A stretch of 64,000 bases of DNA from Winogradskyella sp. J14-2 (GCF_001971725.1 NZ_CP019388.1:1674001-1738000); one strand, 5' to 3'; positions 27,160 to 37,201 are shown, counted from the first letter of the stretch. The notes: a model not told the origin generated them from the sequence alone. Program-made: numbers and translations.

Positions 27160-27194
27160 TGCCGTTTTTTCTGCTGCCTAGTCTTATCTTGCTG

Positions 27195-28853
27195 CTAAGA
27201 ATAATAAATATAAACACCTATAACGATTAACGTTATAATCGCACCAACAATCTTTGCATGCTTCCATGGCGTGATATCCACTTGATGTGTAAATTTTTGT
27301 TCATAGGCTACTCTTCTCGGTTTAAAGTAACCGATGGCAAGCATAATGACTACATTTAATACAAATAGTATTGCCATGATATGTAAAAAGTGAGGATAGG
27401 CTTCAACCTCTACATTCTTTAATTCTTTAATTGAAGACATTCCATTTGCCTTAGATTTTTCTAATGCAGATGAAACCATATTTGGCCGTATTACAAATTC
27501 ACTGATAATATATAGTATAGAACCCGAAAACAATCCTATTTTCGCTGCTATTGCAGGTACCTTTTTAGTTACAAAACCAACAAATATAATTGTTAAAATA
27601 GGAATGCTGTAAATGCCATTAACACGTTGTAGATAATCAAAGATACTATCTAAATCAGACAAAAATGGTGCTATAAACATAGCGCCAAAAGCCAAAATCA
27701 CACCAAATGTTTTGCCATATTTTACAGTGGTTTTATCATCAGCATTTTTATTGATGTGTTCTTTATAAATATCTATTCCAAATAAAGTAACAGCACTATT
27801 TAAAACACTATTGAAAGAACTAAGAATTGCACCAAACAAAACTGCCGCGAAAAAACCAATCAATTCAGCAGGTAATACTTTCTTCACTAGTTCTCCGTAG
27901 GCTTGGTCCGTTGCCGAGACATTCAACATCCCATTTTTGTTCATGTAGAATGCGATAATACCCGGCAGTACAACGATTAAAGGCCCCAAAATTTTAATAA
28001 ATGAGCCCAACAATAGCCCTTTCTGCCCTTCCTTTAAATTTTTTGCACCAAGTGCTCTTTGAATGATTTGTTGGTTGGTTCCCCAATAAAATAATTGCAC
28101 CAACATCATCCCAGTAAAAATAGTTGCAAACGGTACTGAAGCTGTATCACCACCAATGGAATCAAACTTTTCTGGAATATTAGATTTTAGAGCTGATATA
28201 CCCTCAAAAACACTTCCGTCCCCAACAATCAACAATCCAAAAACAGGTATTAACAAACCGCCGATTAATAAACCAATTGCATTTATTGTATCAGAGACAG
28301 CTACAGCTTTTAAGCCTCCAAAAACTGCATAAATAGAACCGATGACACCAATACCCCAAACACAAACCCAAAGTGCCGCCTGATCTGAAACTCCCAATAA
28401 TTCGGGAACATTAAACATACCACTAATGGCAAGTGAACCAGAATATAAAATGGTAGGTAAGAGTACGACCACGTAGCCTGTTAAAAACAACCCAGAGGTT
28501 AAGGTCTTGGTTGCGACATCAAATCGTCTTGACAAAAATTGAGGTATTGTTATTAAACCGCTCTTAAGATATCTTGGCAAAAGATACAAAGCCGTAACAA
28601 CCATAGCTATAGCCGCTAAAGTCTCCCAAGCCATTACCAATATTCCTTCACTATAAGCAGAACCATTTAAACCTACAATCTGTTCTGTTGAAAGGTTTGT
28701 CAATAATAATGATCCAGCAATTACTCCAGCCGTTAAACTTCTACCACCCAAAAAATAACCATCTGATGATGTTTCATCTGTTTTTCTTGTTGCCAGGTAG
28801 GATATAATTGCAACAATAGTGGTAAAGCCTGCAAAGGATAAAATGCTTATCAT
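27195..28853 (-). CDS. Sodium/solute symporter (SSS family, SGLT-like)
   Basis: A 552-residue inner-membrane protein with about 14 transmembrane helices. Family landmarks are LLTNLSTEQIVGLNGSAYSE near helix 1, the vSGLT-type GGLKAVAVSDTINAIGLL, and GAILSSFNSVLNSAVTLFGID holding the sodium-site serines of helix 8. SGLT-like members import monosaccharides or other small solutes with sodium. Its place at the end of a PUL accessory block suggests that it takes up a monosaccharide released by the locus, perhaps fucose or xylose; the specificity cannot be read from sequence. A strong terminator separates it from the preceding T9SS gene, so it has its own promoter. Confidence 0.88.
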   Translation of the reverse strand: MISILSFAGFTTIVAIISYLATRKTDETSSDGYFLGGRSLTAGVIAGSLLLTNLSTEQIVGLNGSAYSEGILVMAWETLAAIAMVVTALYLLPRYLKSGLITIPQFLSRRFDVATKTLTSGLFLTGYVVVLLPTILYSGSLAISGMFNVPELLGVSDQAALWVCVWGIGVIGSIYAVFGGLKAVAVSDTINAIGLLIGGLLIPVFGLLIVGDGSVFEGISALKSNIPEKFDSIGGDTASVPFATIFTGMMLVQLFYWGTNQQIIQRALGAKNLKEGQKGLLLGSFIKILGPLIVVLPGIIAFYMNKNGMLNVSATDQAYGELVKKVLPAELIGFFAAVLFGAILSSFNSVLNSAVTLFGIDIYKEHINKNADDKTTVKYGKTFGVILAFGAMFIAPFLSDLDSIFDYLQRVNGIYSIPILTIIFVGFVTKKVPAIAAKIGLFSGSILYIISEFVIRPNMVSSALEKSKANGMSSIKELKNVEVEAYPHFLHIMAILFVLNVVIMLAIGYFKPRRVAYEQKFTHQVDITPWKHAKIVGAIITLIVIGVYIYYS

Positions 28854-28900
28854 TTTGATTCAGTTTAAAAAGTTAGGAGTTTATGTAGTTTTATTACATA

Positions 28901-28945
28901 CAAAAACTGAGATTTCACTTTATAGTATTGAAATCTCAGTTTTTG
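28901..28945 (-). terminator. Long perfect hairpin terminator
   Basis: CAAAAACTGAGATTTCA and TGAAATCTCAGTTTTTG are 17-base perfect complements around an 11-base loop. It lies just after the T9SS protein gene ending at 28978 (minus strand) and before the symporter gene. The symmetric A/T flanks allow function on either strand. Confidence 0.85.
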
Positions 28946-28977
28946 AAGATTTATTAAAATTCTTAGTTTTATAAAAA

Positions 28978-30180
28978 TTATTGTTTAATAATTCTTTTTA
29001 CAGCTTTATTAGAAGTTTCATCAGTGACTCTTAATAAATACACACCTGACCTCAATTGAGAGATATCTAATTTATTATCTATTAATCGATTGGTCTCAAG
29101 AACTTTTTTTCCTGTAATATCGAATATTTCAGCATTTATAACCCCATTTAACACATTAATATATATAAATGTATCAGCTGGATTTGGAGAAACACTAAAA
29201 GAACTAATAGAATTATCAGAAGTTGATAATATGTTGTCTACAACAATACTATCAATTTCAAAAAGTCCATTCCCTTCTTGGCCAACAGTATCATCAAAAA
29301 CCAATTCTACACCAGCTTTTTCACCTGTCCATGCTGGGTTTGAACCTAAATTAAAGTCGTAGGTTACAAAATCCGTATCGTTTGTTGAAATAGTTTGTGT
29401 TACGGTAACATTACCACCCATACCATCTGGATATACAATTTTTAATTGGTCATCATTAGTGTTATTTTTTAGTGTAATATGGAGATAAGGATTTCCTGTG
29501 GCATCGATTACATATAGGCTGTTTAATGCAACTTTAGAATTGTTAGTGTCCCCTGGTGTACCTGTACCAGCCAACTGAACTTCCAAATTCCCATTATTTG
29601 CAGCAACTGAACAACGTATAGTATCGTCCCATCCTTCTTCTGAAGAATCAAAAGTATAGGTGTTTTGAACGGTTGCGGGTATAGAGGGTAAAAATTCAAC
29701 TGTGTCAATTTCTATGGTCTCACCTGTAGTAGAATGATTTGTTCCGCTATTTGTGCCATCATTATCTTTAAACTGAAATCTTATGTTATTCTCTGTACCA
29801 CTCCAATTAGAGTCTGTAGCGTCTATGTAATAGGTAACAAAATCCGTCTGAGTGGGATCTAAAACAACTGTTTTGTAAACAAAACCACTTAGGTCGTCTT
29901 TTTGGATTCTTAAACGTAAATATGTTGGCCCACCTGCGCTTAACCTTAATGTTACCGCAGCAACGGTATTTGCATCCGCGTCTACTCCAGCCGATTCATT
30001 GGTAAAGTTTGGATTATTACCTCCATTAGTAGTTAATGTCCATGCTGTTGCTCCTGTAGCAGCCGTACAGCCTCCTCCTCTAGACCATCCATCTTCAGTG
30101 CCGGTGAATTCCCAAGGCCCTTGTGCCAAGCCAAAAAATGGAACAGCCATTAAAATAGATAATAAAGTAATTTTTCTCAT
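28978..30180 (-). CDS. T9SS-secreted protein with two carbohydrate-binding-like domains
   Basis: About 400 residues: signal peptide ending GLAQ, two similar beta-sandwich units beginning WEFTGTEDGWSR and YTFDSSEEGWDD, each with a TDFVTYYID / TDFVTYDFN strand and a W-S/T-G segment, and a T9SS type A C-terminal domain (SVSPNPADTFIYINV to AVKRIIKQ). The two units are probable carbohydrate-binding modules; no catalytic motif is seen. The frame opens at 30213, but the signal peptide starts at MRKITLL, so 30180 is used. A glycan-tethering role next to the PUL is likely. Confidence 0.78.
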   Translation of the reverse strand: MRKITLLSILMAVPFFGLAQGPWEFTGTEDGWSRGGGCTAATGATAWTLTTNGGNNPNFTNESAGVDADANTVAAVTLRLSAGGPTYLRLRIQKDDLSGFVYKTVVLDPTQTDFVTYYIDATDSNWSGTENNIRFQFKDNDGTNSGTNHSTTGETIEIDTVEFLPSIPATVQNTYTFDSSEEGWDDTIRCSVAANNGNLEVQLAGTGTPGDTNNSKVALNSLYVIDATGNPYLHITLKNNTNDDQLKIVYPDGMGGNVTVTQTISTNDTDFVTYDFNLGSNPAWTGEKAGVELVFDDTVGQEGNGLFEIDSIVVDNILSTSDNSISSFSVSPNPADTFIYINVLNGVINAEIFDITGKKVLETNRLIDNKLDISQLRSGVYLLRVTDETSNKAVKRIIKQ

Positions 30181-30295
30181 AATTCGTTGTTTTGGATTAA
30201 TATTTAAAATCAATTAGTACTGCCTTAGTTGGTGGCAGCACTTATCGTATCCCTACATACAATAAGTACCTTGCCAACTTGCTAACAATCAATAG

Positions 30296-30646
30296 TTACT
30301 CTTTTGTTTTTTCTTTACCTACTTTTCTTGCTTTCTTTTGCTTTTTGGTAAGAATATCTTTATAAATCTGTTGATTATATTTTTTGTTTATTGCTTTTCT
30401 GTCTTCTTTGCTTCCATCAGCTTTTTTTACTTTTCGCAATTCTTTAAGACGTGCAATATGCAATTCGTAAATTTTATTGCGCTGCTCGTCAGAAAGTGCC
30501 AAGGATTTATCTCCAGCAGCAACTATCTGGGCATTTAATTCTTCTACTTTCTCTGTTGCTTTAGCCTTCATTTTATCTGACTGTGCCGTAGCAGCAGTAA
30601 GACCCAAGACCATGAAACATATACTTGCTAAAATTATTTTCTTCAT
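30296..30646 (-). CDS. Small secreted Lys/Glu-rich helical protein
   Basis: A 116-residue protein with a signal peptide (cleavage after TATAQ) and a very basic, mostly helical body (SDEQRNKIYELHIARLKELR, TKKQKKARKVGKEKTKE). The pattern of a helical hairpin with LSDEQ and LTKKQ turns resembles Spy/CpxP-type periplasmic proteins, whose LTxxQ motifs sit in similar places. A chaperone-like envelope role is possible but not shown. It lies 23 bases downstream of the Calx-beta lipoprotein gene and is probably co-transcribed. Confidence 0.65.
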   Translation of the reverse strand: MKKIILASICFMVLGLTAATAQSDKMKAKATEKVEELNAQIVAAGDKSLALSDEQRNKIYELHIARLKELRKVKKADGSKEDRKAINKKYNQQIYKDILTKKQKKARKVGKEKTKE

Positions 30647-30669
30647 AATATTTATGTTATTAGTGGTTG

Positions 30670-32409
30670 TTATTGTGAATTGACACTGATATTATCAAAT
30701 CGCCATCTTAATCTATAATCATCATCGGTTACGGTTCCTGTAACCCGTATAGCAACGTAAAAATCAGCACTTGGGTCGATAGTAAATTCCTGACGCTTGT
30801 AATCGTTGTTTCCAAAACCTTCTCCATCCATGTTAGCTACTGTTTCTGTTCCCATAATAGTCCAATCGCTTTCATTAAATGTACCTGAGCCATCATAAGC
30901 CTGTGACCAATAAAAGGTTATCGATGCTGGATTTTGATTTTTAAAGGCATAAGCACCATCAACGGTTACATCCATAAGACCACTACCTTGTAGTATAGGT
31001 GTTATAAGAACATTATCTAATTGGCCATTGCCTGCTGCATTGCTTTGTGCATTATAGAAAATATTCAATCCGTTGTCCGAAGTTCCGCTAACATCGTTTA
31101 CGTCAGTGAAACTTCCTGCATTAGTGATTAAGCTTAGCACCTCTGTGTCCGGAAGCGTCTGAGTACTTAAACTGAAACTTTCAAATTGAAGTACATCTGT
31201 GAGATACGTATCCGTTCCATCATTACTTTCAAAGGTTTCCGTGTAATTAAACACAACGGCATCATTATCTGTAATGGTCAGTGTTTGCTGTTGCAAATCC
31301 AAACCTGCGTCCAAACCTCCAGTGACGTTGGTTATGTCTAAAACAATAGTTTCATCTACTTCTGTATCAGCATCGTCTTCAATGTCTAAGGTAATGCTTG
31401 CGGAAGTGCTTCCGGCTAGAATTGTAAAACTATATGGACTAGACGCTACTCCCTGGAATGTATAATCATTGCTATCTGCCGTACCTGTTGCAGTCAGTTC
31501 TACTGTTGCATCGGCAGTTGTGGCATCACTTAGATCAAAGTTTAAGGTTACGGTTCCTGCACTTTCGTCGTAAACTAATGTATTGCCAGCACTAAAATCA
31601 ATGACAGGATTTGGCGGACTATCATCATTAATTATAGTTACTGTAGTTTGAGTTACAGCTCCTAAGGACAAACCACCCGAAACTTCCGTAAGCTCAAAGA
31701 TTACCGATTTATCAGCTTCAAAATCACCATTATTAATGGCAACGACTTCAAAACTTGCCGATGTTGCTCCAGTTGGCACTGTGATATCAAAATTTGATAC
31801 GATCTGTCCGTTGATTGAATAATCCGTTCCGAAAGCAGCATCTCCAGAAGACGAAACCGAAATGGTTCCGCCATCTGTAGTTGCCTGATTAAAAGGGATG
31901 TTAATCGTTAGGGGATTTGAAGAATCCTCTTCAATCTGGTCAGTTTCATTTTCAAAACCAACCATTGCTATTAAAGGGTTGTCATTATCTAAAATGGTAA
32001 ACGTAAGTGTTGTCTGCTCCCCTAATTCTAGAGCTCCTGATGCAGCTGTAATAGTTATAATCAATACAACATCGTCCTCAATGACATCATCATCTATAGG
32101 GTTTATGGAAAACGTAGATACTAAACTTTGTGGTTCTACTTCTAAGGCAAAGTTTGAAGAACCTTGACTCGTTTCATAATCTACACCATAATTTCCACCT
32201 GTTATGGAAACATCAATGATGCCTCCGCTATGGTTAAAATTATCTATACCTATATTTAGAGTCAATGAACTTGTGGCGTTTTCTACCTCTACCAATTCAA
32301 TTAGAGAAAAGTTTATAACACCTGTTCCGTTTGTGTTTTCATCATCATCTTCGCAGGCCAAAATGCAAACTAAAAAGAGCATCGAAAAAAGCAAGGGTTT
32401 TAATTTCAT
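30670..32409 (-). CDS. Surface lipoprotein with Calx-beta repeats and choice-of-anchor-J-like domain
   Basis: A 579-residue lipoprotein (lipobox ILAC, Cys19) whose acidic start EDDDENTN fits the surface-export signals seen in this phylum. Three Calx-beta-like units follow (about 28-140, 148-262 and 270-385), each ending in a D-N-D calcium-binding turn (TFTILDNDNP, TIINDDSPPN, TITDNDAV). The last 190 residues resemble a choice-of-anchor J jelly roll (FESNDGTDTY to WRFDNISVNSQ). Likely a calcium-stabilised adhesive or glycan-binding protein. A PUL-type regulatory motif lies 62 bases upstream of its start. Confidence 0.78.
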   Translation of the reverse strand: MKLKPLLFSMLFLVCILACEDDDENTNGTGVINFSLIELVEVENATSSLTLNIGIDNFNHSGGIIDVSITGGNYGVDYETSQGSSNFALEVEPQSLVSTFSINPIDDDVIEDDVVLIITITAASGALELGEQTTLTFTILDNDNPLIAMVGFENETDQIEEDSSNPLTINIPFNQATTDGGTISVSSSGDAAFGTDYSINGQIVSNFDITVPTGATSASFEVVAINNGDFEADKSVIFELTEVSGGLSLGAVTQTTVTIINDDSPPNPVIDFSAGNTLVYDESAGTVTLNFDLSDATTADATVELTATGTADSNDYTFQGVASSPYSFTILAGSTSASITLDIEDDADTEVDETIVLDITNVTGGLDAGLDLQQQTLTITDNDAVVFNYTETFESNDGTDTYLTDVLQFESFSLSTQTLPDTEVLSLITNAGSFTDVNDVSGTSDNGLNIFYNAQSNAAGNGQLDNVLITPILQGSGLMDVTVDGAYAFKNQNPASITFYWSQAYDGSGTFNESDWTIMGTETVANMDGEGFGNNDYKRQEFTIDPSADFYVAIRVTGTVTDDDYRLRWRFDNISVNSQ

Positions 32410-32470
32410 CTGATTAAAAATATATTGAAGTATTTAACTTATGTAAAATTCAAAAAAAACGGACGATAAG

Positions 32471-32489
32471 GGTTCAAAATTAGTCAGAA
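32471..32489 (-). promoter_or_regulatory. PUL-associated motif upstream of the Calx-beta lipoprotein
   Basis: GGTTCA-N7-TCAGAA on the plus strand. The minus-strand gene start at 32409 is 62 bases away. Same spacing and orientation as the copies before susC and two other PUL genes. Confidence 0.45.
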
Positions 32490-32519
32490 CTCGTTTAATC
32501 TTTGGTAAAATAGACGCTT

Positions 32520-35183
32520 TCAATGAATAATAACTTTCTTTGTGACTTTTTGGTTCTCATTTTCAAACACGGCTACATATACTCCCGGAGCCTTATTTTC
32601 TAATTGAATCCTTTGCTCACTTAATGACGTTTCTAAATCAAAAACCGAAATTTTCCTAGCTTGTATATCATAGACGCTGAGCTTTGAGCCTTCTGCAATA
32701 TTTCCTGCTACAGTTATTATATTGTTACTTGCAAATAGCCTTACAGCATTGGACACCACTTCTTGGGTGGATAAAACATTGTTGCCAACACGCAAGTAAA
32801 ATCTTCCTATACCATTAATCTCTGTTTGGGTTGTTATCACATAATCCAAATCGTTTAATAGTGTAAACGTATTTTCTTCAACATCCTCTAAATAAATCAT
32901 CACATCTGTTGGCATATTGAAATGAGAAAGCGAAAATATAACTTGAGTACTTTGCTGCGCATTAACACCAAGCGGAATGATTATGTTTGCTATTTCATTT
33001 GGCCCTAAGGTCTGCATTGCCATAGCTTGGTCAGAACTGTTATCTACCAACGCGGTATAAATTGAAAATGAAGGATCTGGCTCACCAAAAAACGAAGCAT
33101 CATAACCAGCATCTAAACTACTTGTGGCATTTTGATTATAATAGATATTTGTTGAACGAACGGTAGTGTTGTCTGAAAGACTCACCGTAAAATTACCGAT
33201 GTGATTATTGGATGTGTTTCTGCCGGCTATAAAATCGTCCGAAGCACCAATAGTGCGCATTGTAGTTGTAAAATCTACTGTTCCACCACCAGATTTTGAA
33301 GCCACAAAAAAGCCTTGGCCTGGCGTAATTAAAGTCTCTGGATTAGCATCTGAAAATGCTTGGTTCCAAATAACCCATCCATCTGATGCGTCACCATCAT
33401 AACCATAAACACCTGAAGTAGCCGCATCAAATTCAGAGTTATTCTCTGTTAAGAAATCTGAAAGACTGATATATGACGCGTATGGGTTGCCTATTAAATT
33501 CCACTGTCCAAAATCACCTGTTTCTGAATTAATAGGCACACTAACATCAGTCGTTACAACTGTTCCGTGAAAGTTTAGTCCCGAAGTTTCTGCCAATGTT
33601 CCGTTGGTTCCCATTCTAAATCCATTGCCTGCACTCATCGATGTTGTAGCATCAAAATCCCAATTGACATAGACGCCAGGATTTGCAGCATTATCAAACG
33701 GCCCAAAAAGTACGGCATCGCTACTTGGGTCTTCTACAAAAAACGAGGCGTTATCGTTATAAAAATCATTGAAAGAGGTAATCTCTACTGGTGAGGCTAT
33801 CAAATCATTTCCTGCCGATGCTTCTACATCGTTTACATAACGTCTAAACCTTATCTCGCCAGTTGAAGTTCCTTCAACGATTAATGAGGAAAACTGGTCG
33901 GAATCTCCTCTAAGAATCAAACTATTGTTTACTGCGGAATCTGTAACCAAATCACCTTCAACAGTTATAGAATTGCCTTTGTTAACGAGAAGTTGCTGTC
34001 CCGAAGTAATAGTCAAGTCATTTGCTGATACATCATTGTTAACCGTTATAGTATGGTTAATTACAACATTATCTGTTGCTCCAGGCACTATTCCACCAAC
34101 CCATGTTGTAAAGTCACTCCAATTACCTGTTTGGGTTGACGCTATTGCATCCGGTGTTGCTGGTGTTAAATCATAATAGTCAACAATAACAGACACATTA
34201 TCAAAATCAAAAGTATCTCCCAAAACAGCACTTGCAGCATTGGTTTTAACTCTTAATGCTACTCTTATTTCGTCAAAATCAGAACTTAAAGACCTGTTTA
34301 GACTGTACGATGTCCAAGCGTTTGTTAGGTTTTCATTGCCGTTGAATTGATTTACCTCTGCACTACCACCTAAAGAATGTGTGATTTGTACACCTACAGT
34401 AACAGCTGTATTGCTAGATTGGGCATCAAAATTTACGGTCACCGCATCGACTTGCTCTAATTCATTAGCAATAAAAGTGAAAAAGGAATTTTGAAGTGTA
34501 TTATTGCCAGTTGCATTTTGGTCAAACGTCAATCGGCCTGCACTTCCACCTCCGTTACCAGTTGTTAAAGAGGCTGAAACATCTGAACCATCAGCAACCC
34601 AAGGAGCAAGTTCACCACCGTTATTTTCAAAATCACCGTTAGCCACAATATTTACCGAAAGTGTGTTTACGATAATAAATTGGTCTATTTTCAGTGTGCC
34701 AGCTAAATCTCCAGCAGCATTTAGCTGTACTCTTAATCCTATCCTATCTAATGTCCCTGCATTATCCGGGTTGGATGGGATCGCAAAATCGATAGTTTGG
34801 AATCCCGCACCATGAGGAATGGTTAGATTGCCTGATTGTTCTGCATTGCCAGCAGAGTTATCTCCGATATCATAATTCACGATTCTAAACGTTTCATGGT
34901 TACCGCTAGTACTGGTCAATAAGTTTTCAACGACTAATCTTACCACTGTATAGTCAGACTCTACTAAACCCAATCCATCTGGTGTTCTAATCTGCTGAAA
35001 CCCTCCTGAATAATCCGTTGGTGTATCTGATGCTTCTAATACTCCACCAGATACCGTAAAACTCGGTATACCACCTTGAGTGAATCCTTCTAAATCTCCA
35101 TCTGTATTAAAATCGTAATAGTAGCTTTGGCCAAAAATAAAAAATGGTACTACCGCAAAAAGTAAAATTGTAAATCTTCGCAT
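32520..35183 (-). CDS. Large T9SS-secreted surface protein with carbohydrate-binding-like domains
   Basis: An 887-residue protein: signal peptide ending IFGQ, a first beta-sandwich (about 19-170, DFNTDGDLEGFTQGG), a CBM4/9-like domain (about 178-340, NGDFENNGGELAPW to FDNVSVIV), a short parallel-beta segment starting GNWSDFTTWVGGIVPG, a long domain of unknown type (about 440-800), and a T9SS type A C-terminal domain (SKLSVYDIQARKIS to KKVIIH). No enzyme motif is evident. It is probably displayed on the cell surface to hold polysaccharide. A copy of the PUL motif overlaps the end of the upstream gene, 48 bases before this start. Confidence 0.78.
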   Translation of the reverse strand: MRRFTILLFAVVPFFIFGQSYYYDFNTDGDLEGFTQGGIPSFTVSGGVLEASDTPTDYSGGFQQIRTPDGLGLVESDYTVVRLVVENLLTSTSGNHETFRIVNYDIGDNSAGNAEQSGNLTIPHGAGFQTIDFAIPSNPDNAGTLDRIGLRVQLNAAGDLAGTLKIDQFIIVNTLSVNIVANGDFENNGGELAPWVADGSDVSASLTTGNGGGSAGRLTFDQNATGNNTLQNSFFTFIANELEQVDAVTVNFDAQSSNTAVTVGVQITHSLGGSAEVNQFNGNENLTNAWTSYSLNRSLSSDFDEIRVALRVKTNAASAVLGDTFDFDNVSVIVDYYDLTPATPDAIASTQTGNWSDFTTWVGGIVPGATDNVVINHTITVNNDVSANDLTITSGQQLLVNKGNSITVEGDLVTDSAVNNSLILRGDSDQFSSLIVEGTSTGEIRFRRYVNDVEASAGNDLIASPVEITSFNDFYNDNASFFVEDPSSDAVLFGPFDNAANPGVYVNWDFDATTSMSAGNGFRMGTNGTLAETSGLNFHGTVVTTDVSVPINSETGDFGQWNLIGNPYASYISLSDFLTENNSEFDAATSGVYGYDGDASDGWVIWNQAFSDANPETLITPGQGFFVASKSGGGTVDFTTTMRTIGASDDFIAGRNTSNNHIGNFTVSLSDNTTVRSTNIYYNQNATSSLDAGYDASFFGEPDPSFSIYTALVDNSSDQAMAMQTLGPNEIANIIIPLGVNAQQSTQVIFSLSHFNMPTDVMIYLEDVEENTFTLLNDLDYVITTQTEINGIGRFYLRVGNNVLSTQEVVSNAVRLFASNNIITVAGNIAEGSKLSVYDIQARKISVFDLETSLSEQRIQLENKAPGVYVAVFENENQKVTKKVIIH

Positions 35184-35231
35184 AACCTGTATAATTGTAT
35201 GTCCAAAAATAACTTAGTTAGTTTTGTTAAT

Positions 35232-35250
35232 GGTTTGCTAATTGTCAGAT
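35232..35250 (-). promoter_or_regulatory. PUL-associated motif upstream of the large T9SS protein
   Basis: GGTTTG-N7-TCAGAT on the plus strand, with 19 of 21 bases around it identical to the copy before susC (35229-35249 against 63886-63906). It overlaps the stop codon of the isomerase-like gene; a minus-strand -7 box TATTTTTG follows at about 35202-35209. Confidence 0.5.
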
Positions 35251-36167
35251 AACGTTTGATTAAAGTATATCGGTAGTTTTTTATAGCAATAACAACTTAA
35301 AAACAAGTCTTTAAGCCCTTCTTCATTATCTCTTAAAATCTTTTCTGGGTCACCTCCTTTTATATGGCCAAGAATACCGATAGGACCTTTGTAACCCAAA
35401 TCCAATAATTGTTGAATCATTTCTTTTTCTAAATCACCTTTGCCTATGGTGATTATTTTTGGACCATCTGTTTTCATACCGTTAAGATTGACACACCATA
35501 AATAAGGTAATAGTTTTTTAATATTTTCGGAATAATCATCTAAATCATTATGTGCATGATGAAAATTAAAGACAACACCTAAATCTTCATTTGGTAAAGC
35601 TTTAATAATCTTTAGCTGATTTTCAGGTTTCCCGTACCATCCGCCATGATTGTAGAGTGCAATTTTACAGCCTAAAGTTTTGGCACGTTTCGACAAATAT
35701 TCAATCATCTTTTTTGCCTCTCGAAGTGATTCTTCTTCTGATAAGTCATTGAAGTAATTCGGTTGAAAACCGACCCAAATCTGGGTTTTTAACCCAACGG
35801 CTTTTAAATTCTTAAAAACAACTTCGCTTTGGGGTTTTAGCTTATCAACTCTGTCTTTTTTAAGATTTATGTAAAGCCAGACTGCTTTTATGTTTATACC
35901 CTTTTCTTTAGCCAATTCCCATTCTTCTTGCATTGTTGGGATGTGCTCTGGGCGGTTACCGTAAGCATATTTATTGTACCCTAAACGCTCTAGCATCTCT
36001 AATCGCTCTTTTGGTGAACGTTTTTTGACATCAAAACCAACAATGGACCAAGGAATTAAGTTGTCTTTACTAAAAAGATTTATTTTACTTGTTTTACAAG
36101 AGATGACAGAAAGTACTGCCAATGCAAATAAACAAGAAGACAAGCGGACCACCAGAAGTTTTAGCAT
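35238..36167 (-). CDS. Lipidated xylose-isomerase-like TIM-barrel protein
   Basis: A 309-residue protein of the sugar phosphate isomerase/epimerase (AP endonuclease 2-like) TIM-barrel family, with metal-site segments IALYNHGGWYG, VVFNFHHAHND and a late Glu. Unusually it has a lipobox (SVISC, Cys24), so it would act in the periplasm or on the outer membrane rather than in the cytoplasm. Family members interconvert or oxidise free sugars; some similar ones work on 3-keto sugars. It overlaps the mutarotase-like gene by one base, so the two are translationally coupled. Substrate unknown. Confidence 0.75.
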   Translation of the reverse strand: MLKLLVVRLSSCLFALAVLSVISCKTSKINLFSKDNLIPWSIVGFDVKKRSPKERLEMLERLGYNKYAYGNRPEHIPTMQEEWELAKEKGINIKAVWLYINLKKDRVDKLKPQSEVVFKNLKAVGLKTQIWVGFQPNYFNDLSEEESLREAKKMIEYLSKRAKTLGCKIALYNHGGWYGKPENQLKIIKALPNEDLGVVFNFHHAHNDLDDYSENIKKLLPYLWCVNLNGMKTDGPKIITIGKGDLEKEMIQQLLDLGYKGPIGILGHIKGGDPEKILRDNEEGLKDLFLSCYCYKKLPIYFNQTLSDN

Positions 36168-37189
36168 TATAGTATTTCTATTGAAAACGAGCAGTTGAAC
36201 GTTTCATTAGGCGCTAATTTCATTATACCCTCTTTTTGGGTGTAATCCTTGCTATGGTCTTTTCTGTCAGCAATGCCATACCAAGGTTCTATGCAGACAA
36301 AAGGCGAATCTTGGTTTTTGGACCAGATGCCCAAATACGGAAATCCTTTAAAATCCACGCTTAAATATTGTTTTTGTGTGGGCTCGTGTACAAAGGTTAC
36401 TTTAGAAAATTTGTTTGGGTTAAAGGTTAAAGAGCCTTTATCGAAAATGGTGTCTGGCAATTTCATAACGCCAGCTTCTTCAAAAATCTCATAGGTATCT
36501 CCTTCATAAAGTCCTTTTACGTTAGAGTGGAATTTTGGTGAAATCTTTTCATCAAACACCAATTGGTATTCGTTTCGTTTTTGACCATCTTCAAAAGGGC
36601 AATTAAATGCTGGATGCGCTCCTATAGTAAAATATAAATCTTTTGATGCTGAAGGATTTTTTACAATATATTCGGTATGAAGTGTCTTCCCTTCCAACGT
36701 ATATTTTACTTGTAACACATAGTCAAATGGATAAATGGTTTTGGATTTTTGGGTTGCCACCTGCTCAAACGTGATGCTTATTTCCGTTTTTTCAATAACC
36801 TCAAAATCATTATCTCTTGCAAAACCATGCTGTTTCATGGGATAGGTTTTTCCCTTGTAGGTATATTCGTGATCCTTTAATCGCCCTACTATAGGAAACA
36901 AAATCGGCGCATATCTGGGCCAAATTTTTGGGTCTGCTTGCCATACATACTCTAAACTATCGGTATTAAAACTAATCATTTCGGCACCTATTGTGTTGAA
37001 TGATGCTGAAATTTCATTATTTTTTAGCGTGTATACAGACATATTCTTTTCTGTATTAATAGTACTATTTTCAACAATGATAGAAACGTCTTTTGCGATG
37101 TTTTCAGGCTGTTCTTTTTTAGAATTACAACTTACTGATATCACAAGAATGAAACAAACTATAAAAAAGTATGCTAATTTTTTTATCAT
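36167..37189 (-). CDS. Lipidated aldose 1-epimerase (mutarotase)-like protein
   Basis: A 340-residue protein with a lipobox (SVSC, Cys21) and a galactose-mutarotase-like beta-sandwich. Active-site histidines are visible as His121 in KQHGFARD and His192 in GAHPAFNCPF; a C-terminal Glu in FVCIEPWYGIAD matches the catalytic base. Mutarotases speed alpha/beta interconversion of reducing sugars; this LacX/YeaD-like subtype may also handle hexose-6-phosphates, but the lipid anchor places it in the envelope where sugars freed by the PUL enzymes would be met. It forms a coupled pair with the TIM-barrel gene. Confidence 0.82.
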   Translation of the reverse strand: MIKKLAYFFIVCFILVISVSCNSKKEQPENIAKDVSIIVENSTINTEKNMSVYTLKNNEISASFNTIGAEMISFNTDSLEYVWQADPKIWPRYAPILFPIVGRLKDHEYTYKGKTYPMKQHGFARDNDFEVIEKTEISITFEQVATQKSKTIYPFDYVLQVKYTLEGKTLHTEYIVKNPSASKDLYFTIGAHPAFNCPFEDGQKRNEYQLVFDEKISPKFHSNVKGLYEGDTYEIFEEAGVMKLPDTIFDKGSLTFNPNKFSKVTFVHEPTQKQYLSVDFKGFPYLGIWSKNQDSPFVCIEPWYGIADRKDHSKDYTQKEGIMKLAPNETFNCSFSIEIL

Positions 37190-37201
37190 TTTTAAAACTG
37201 A

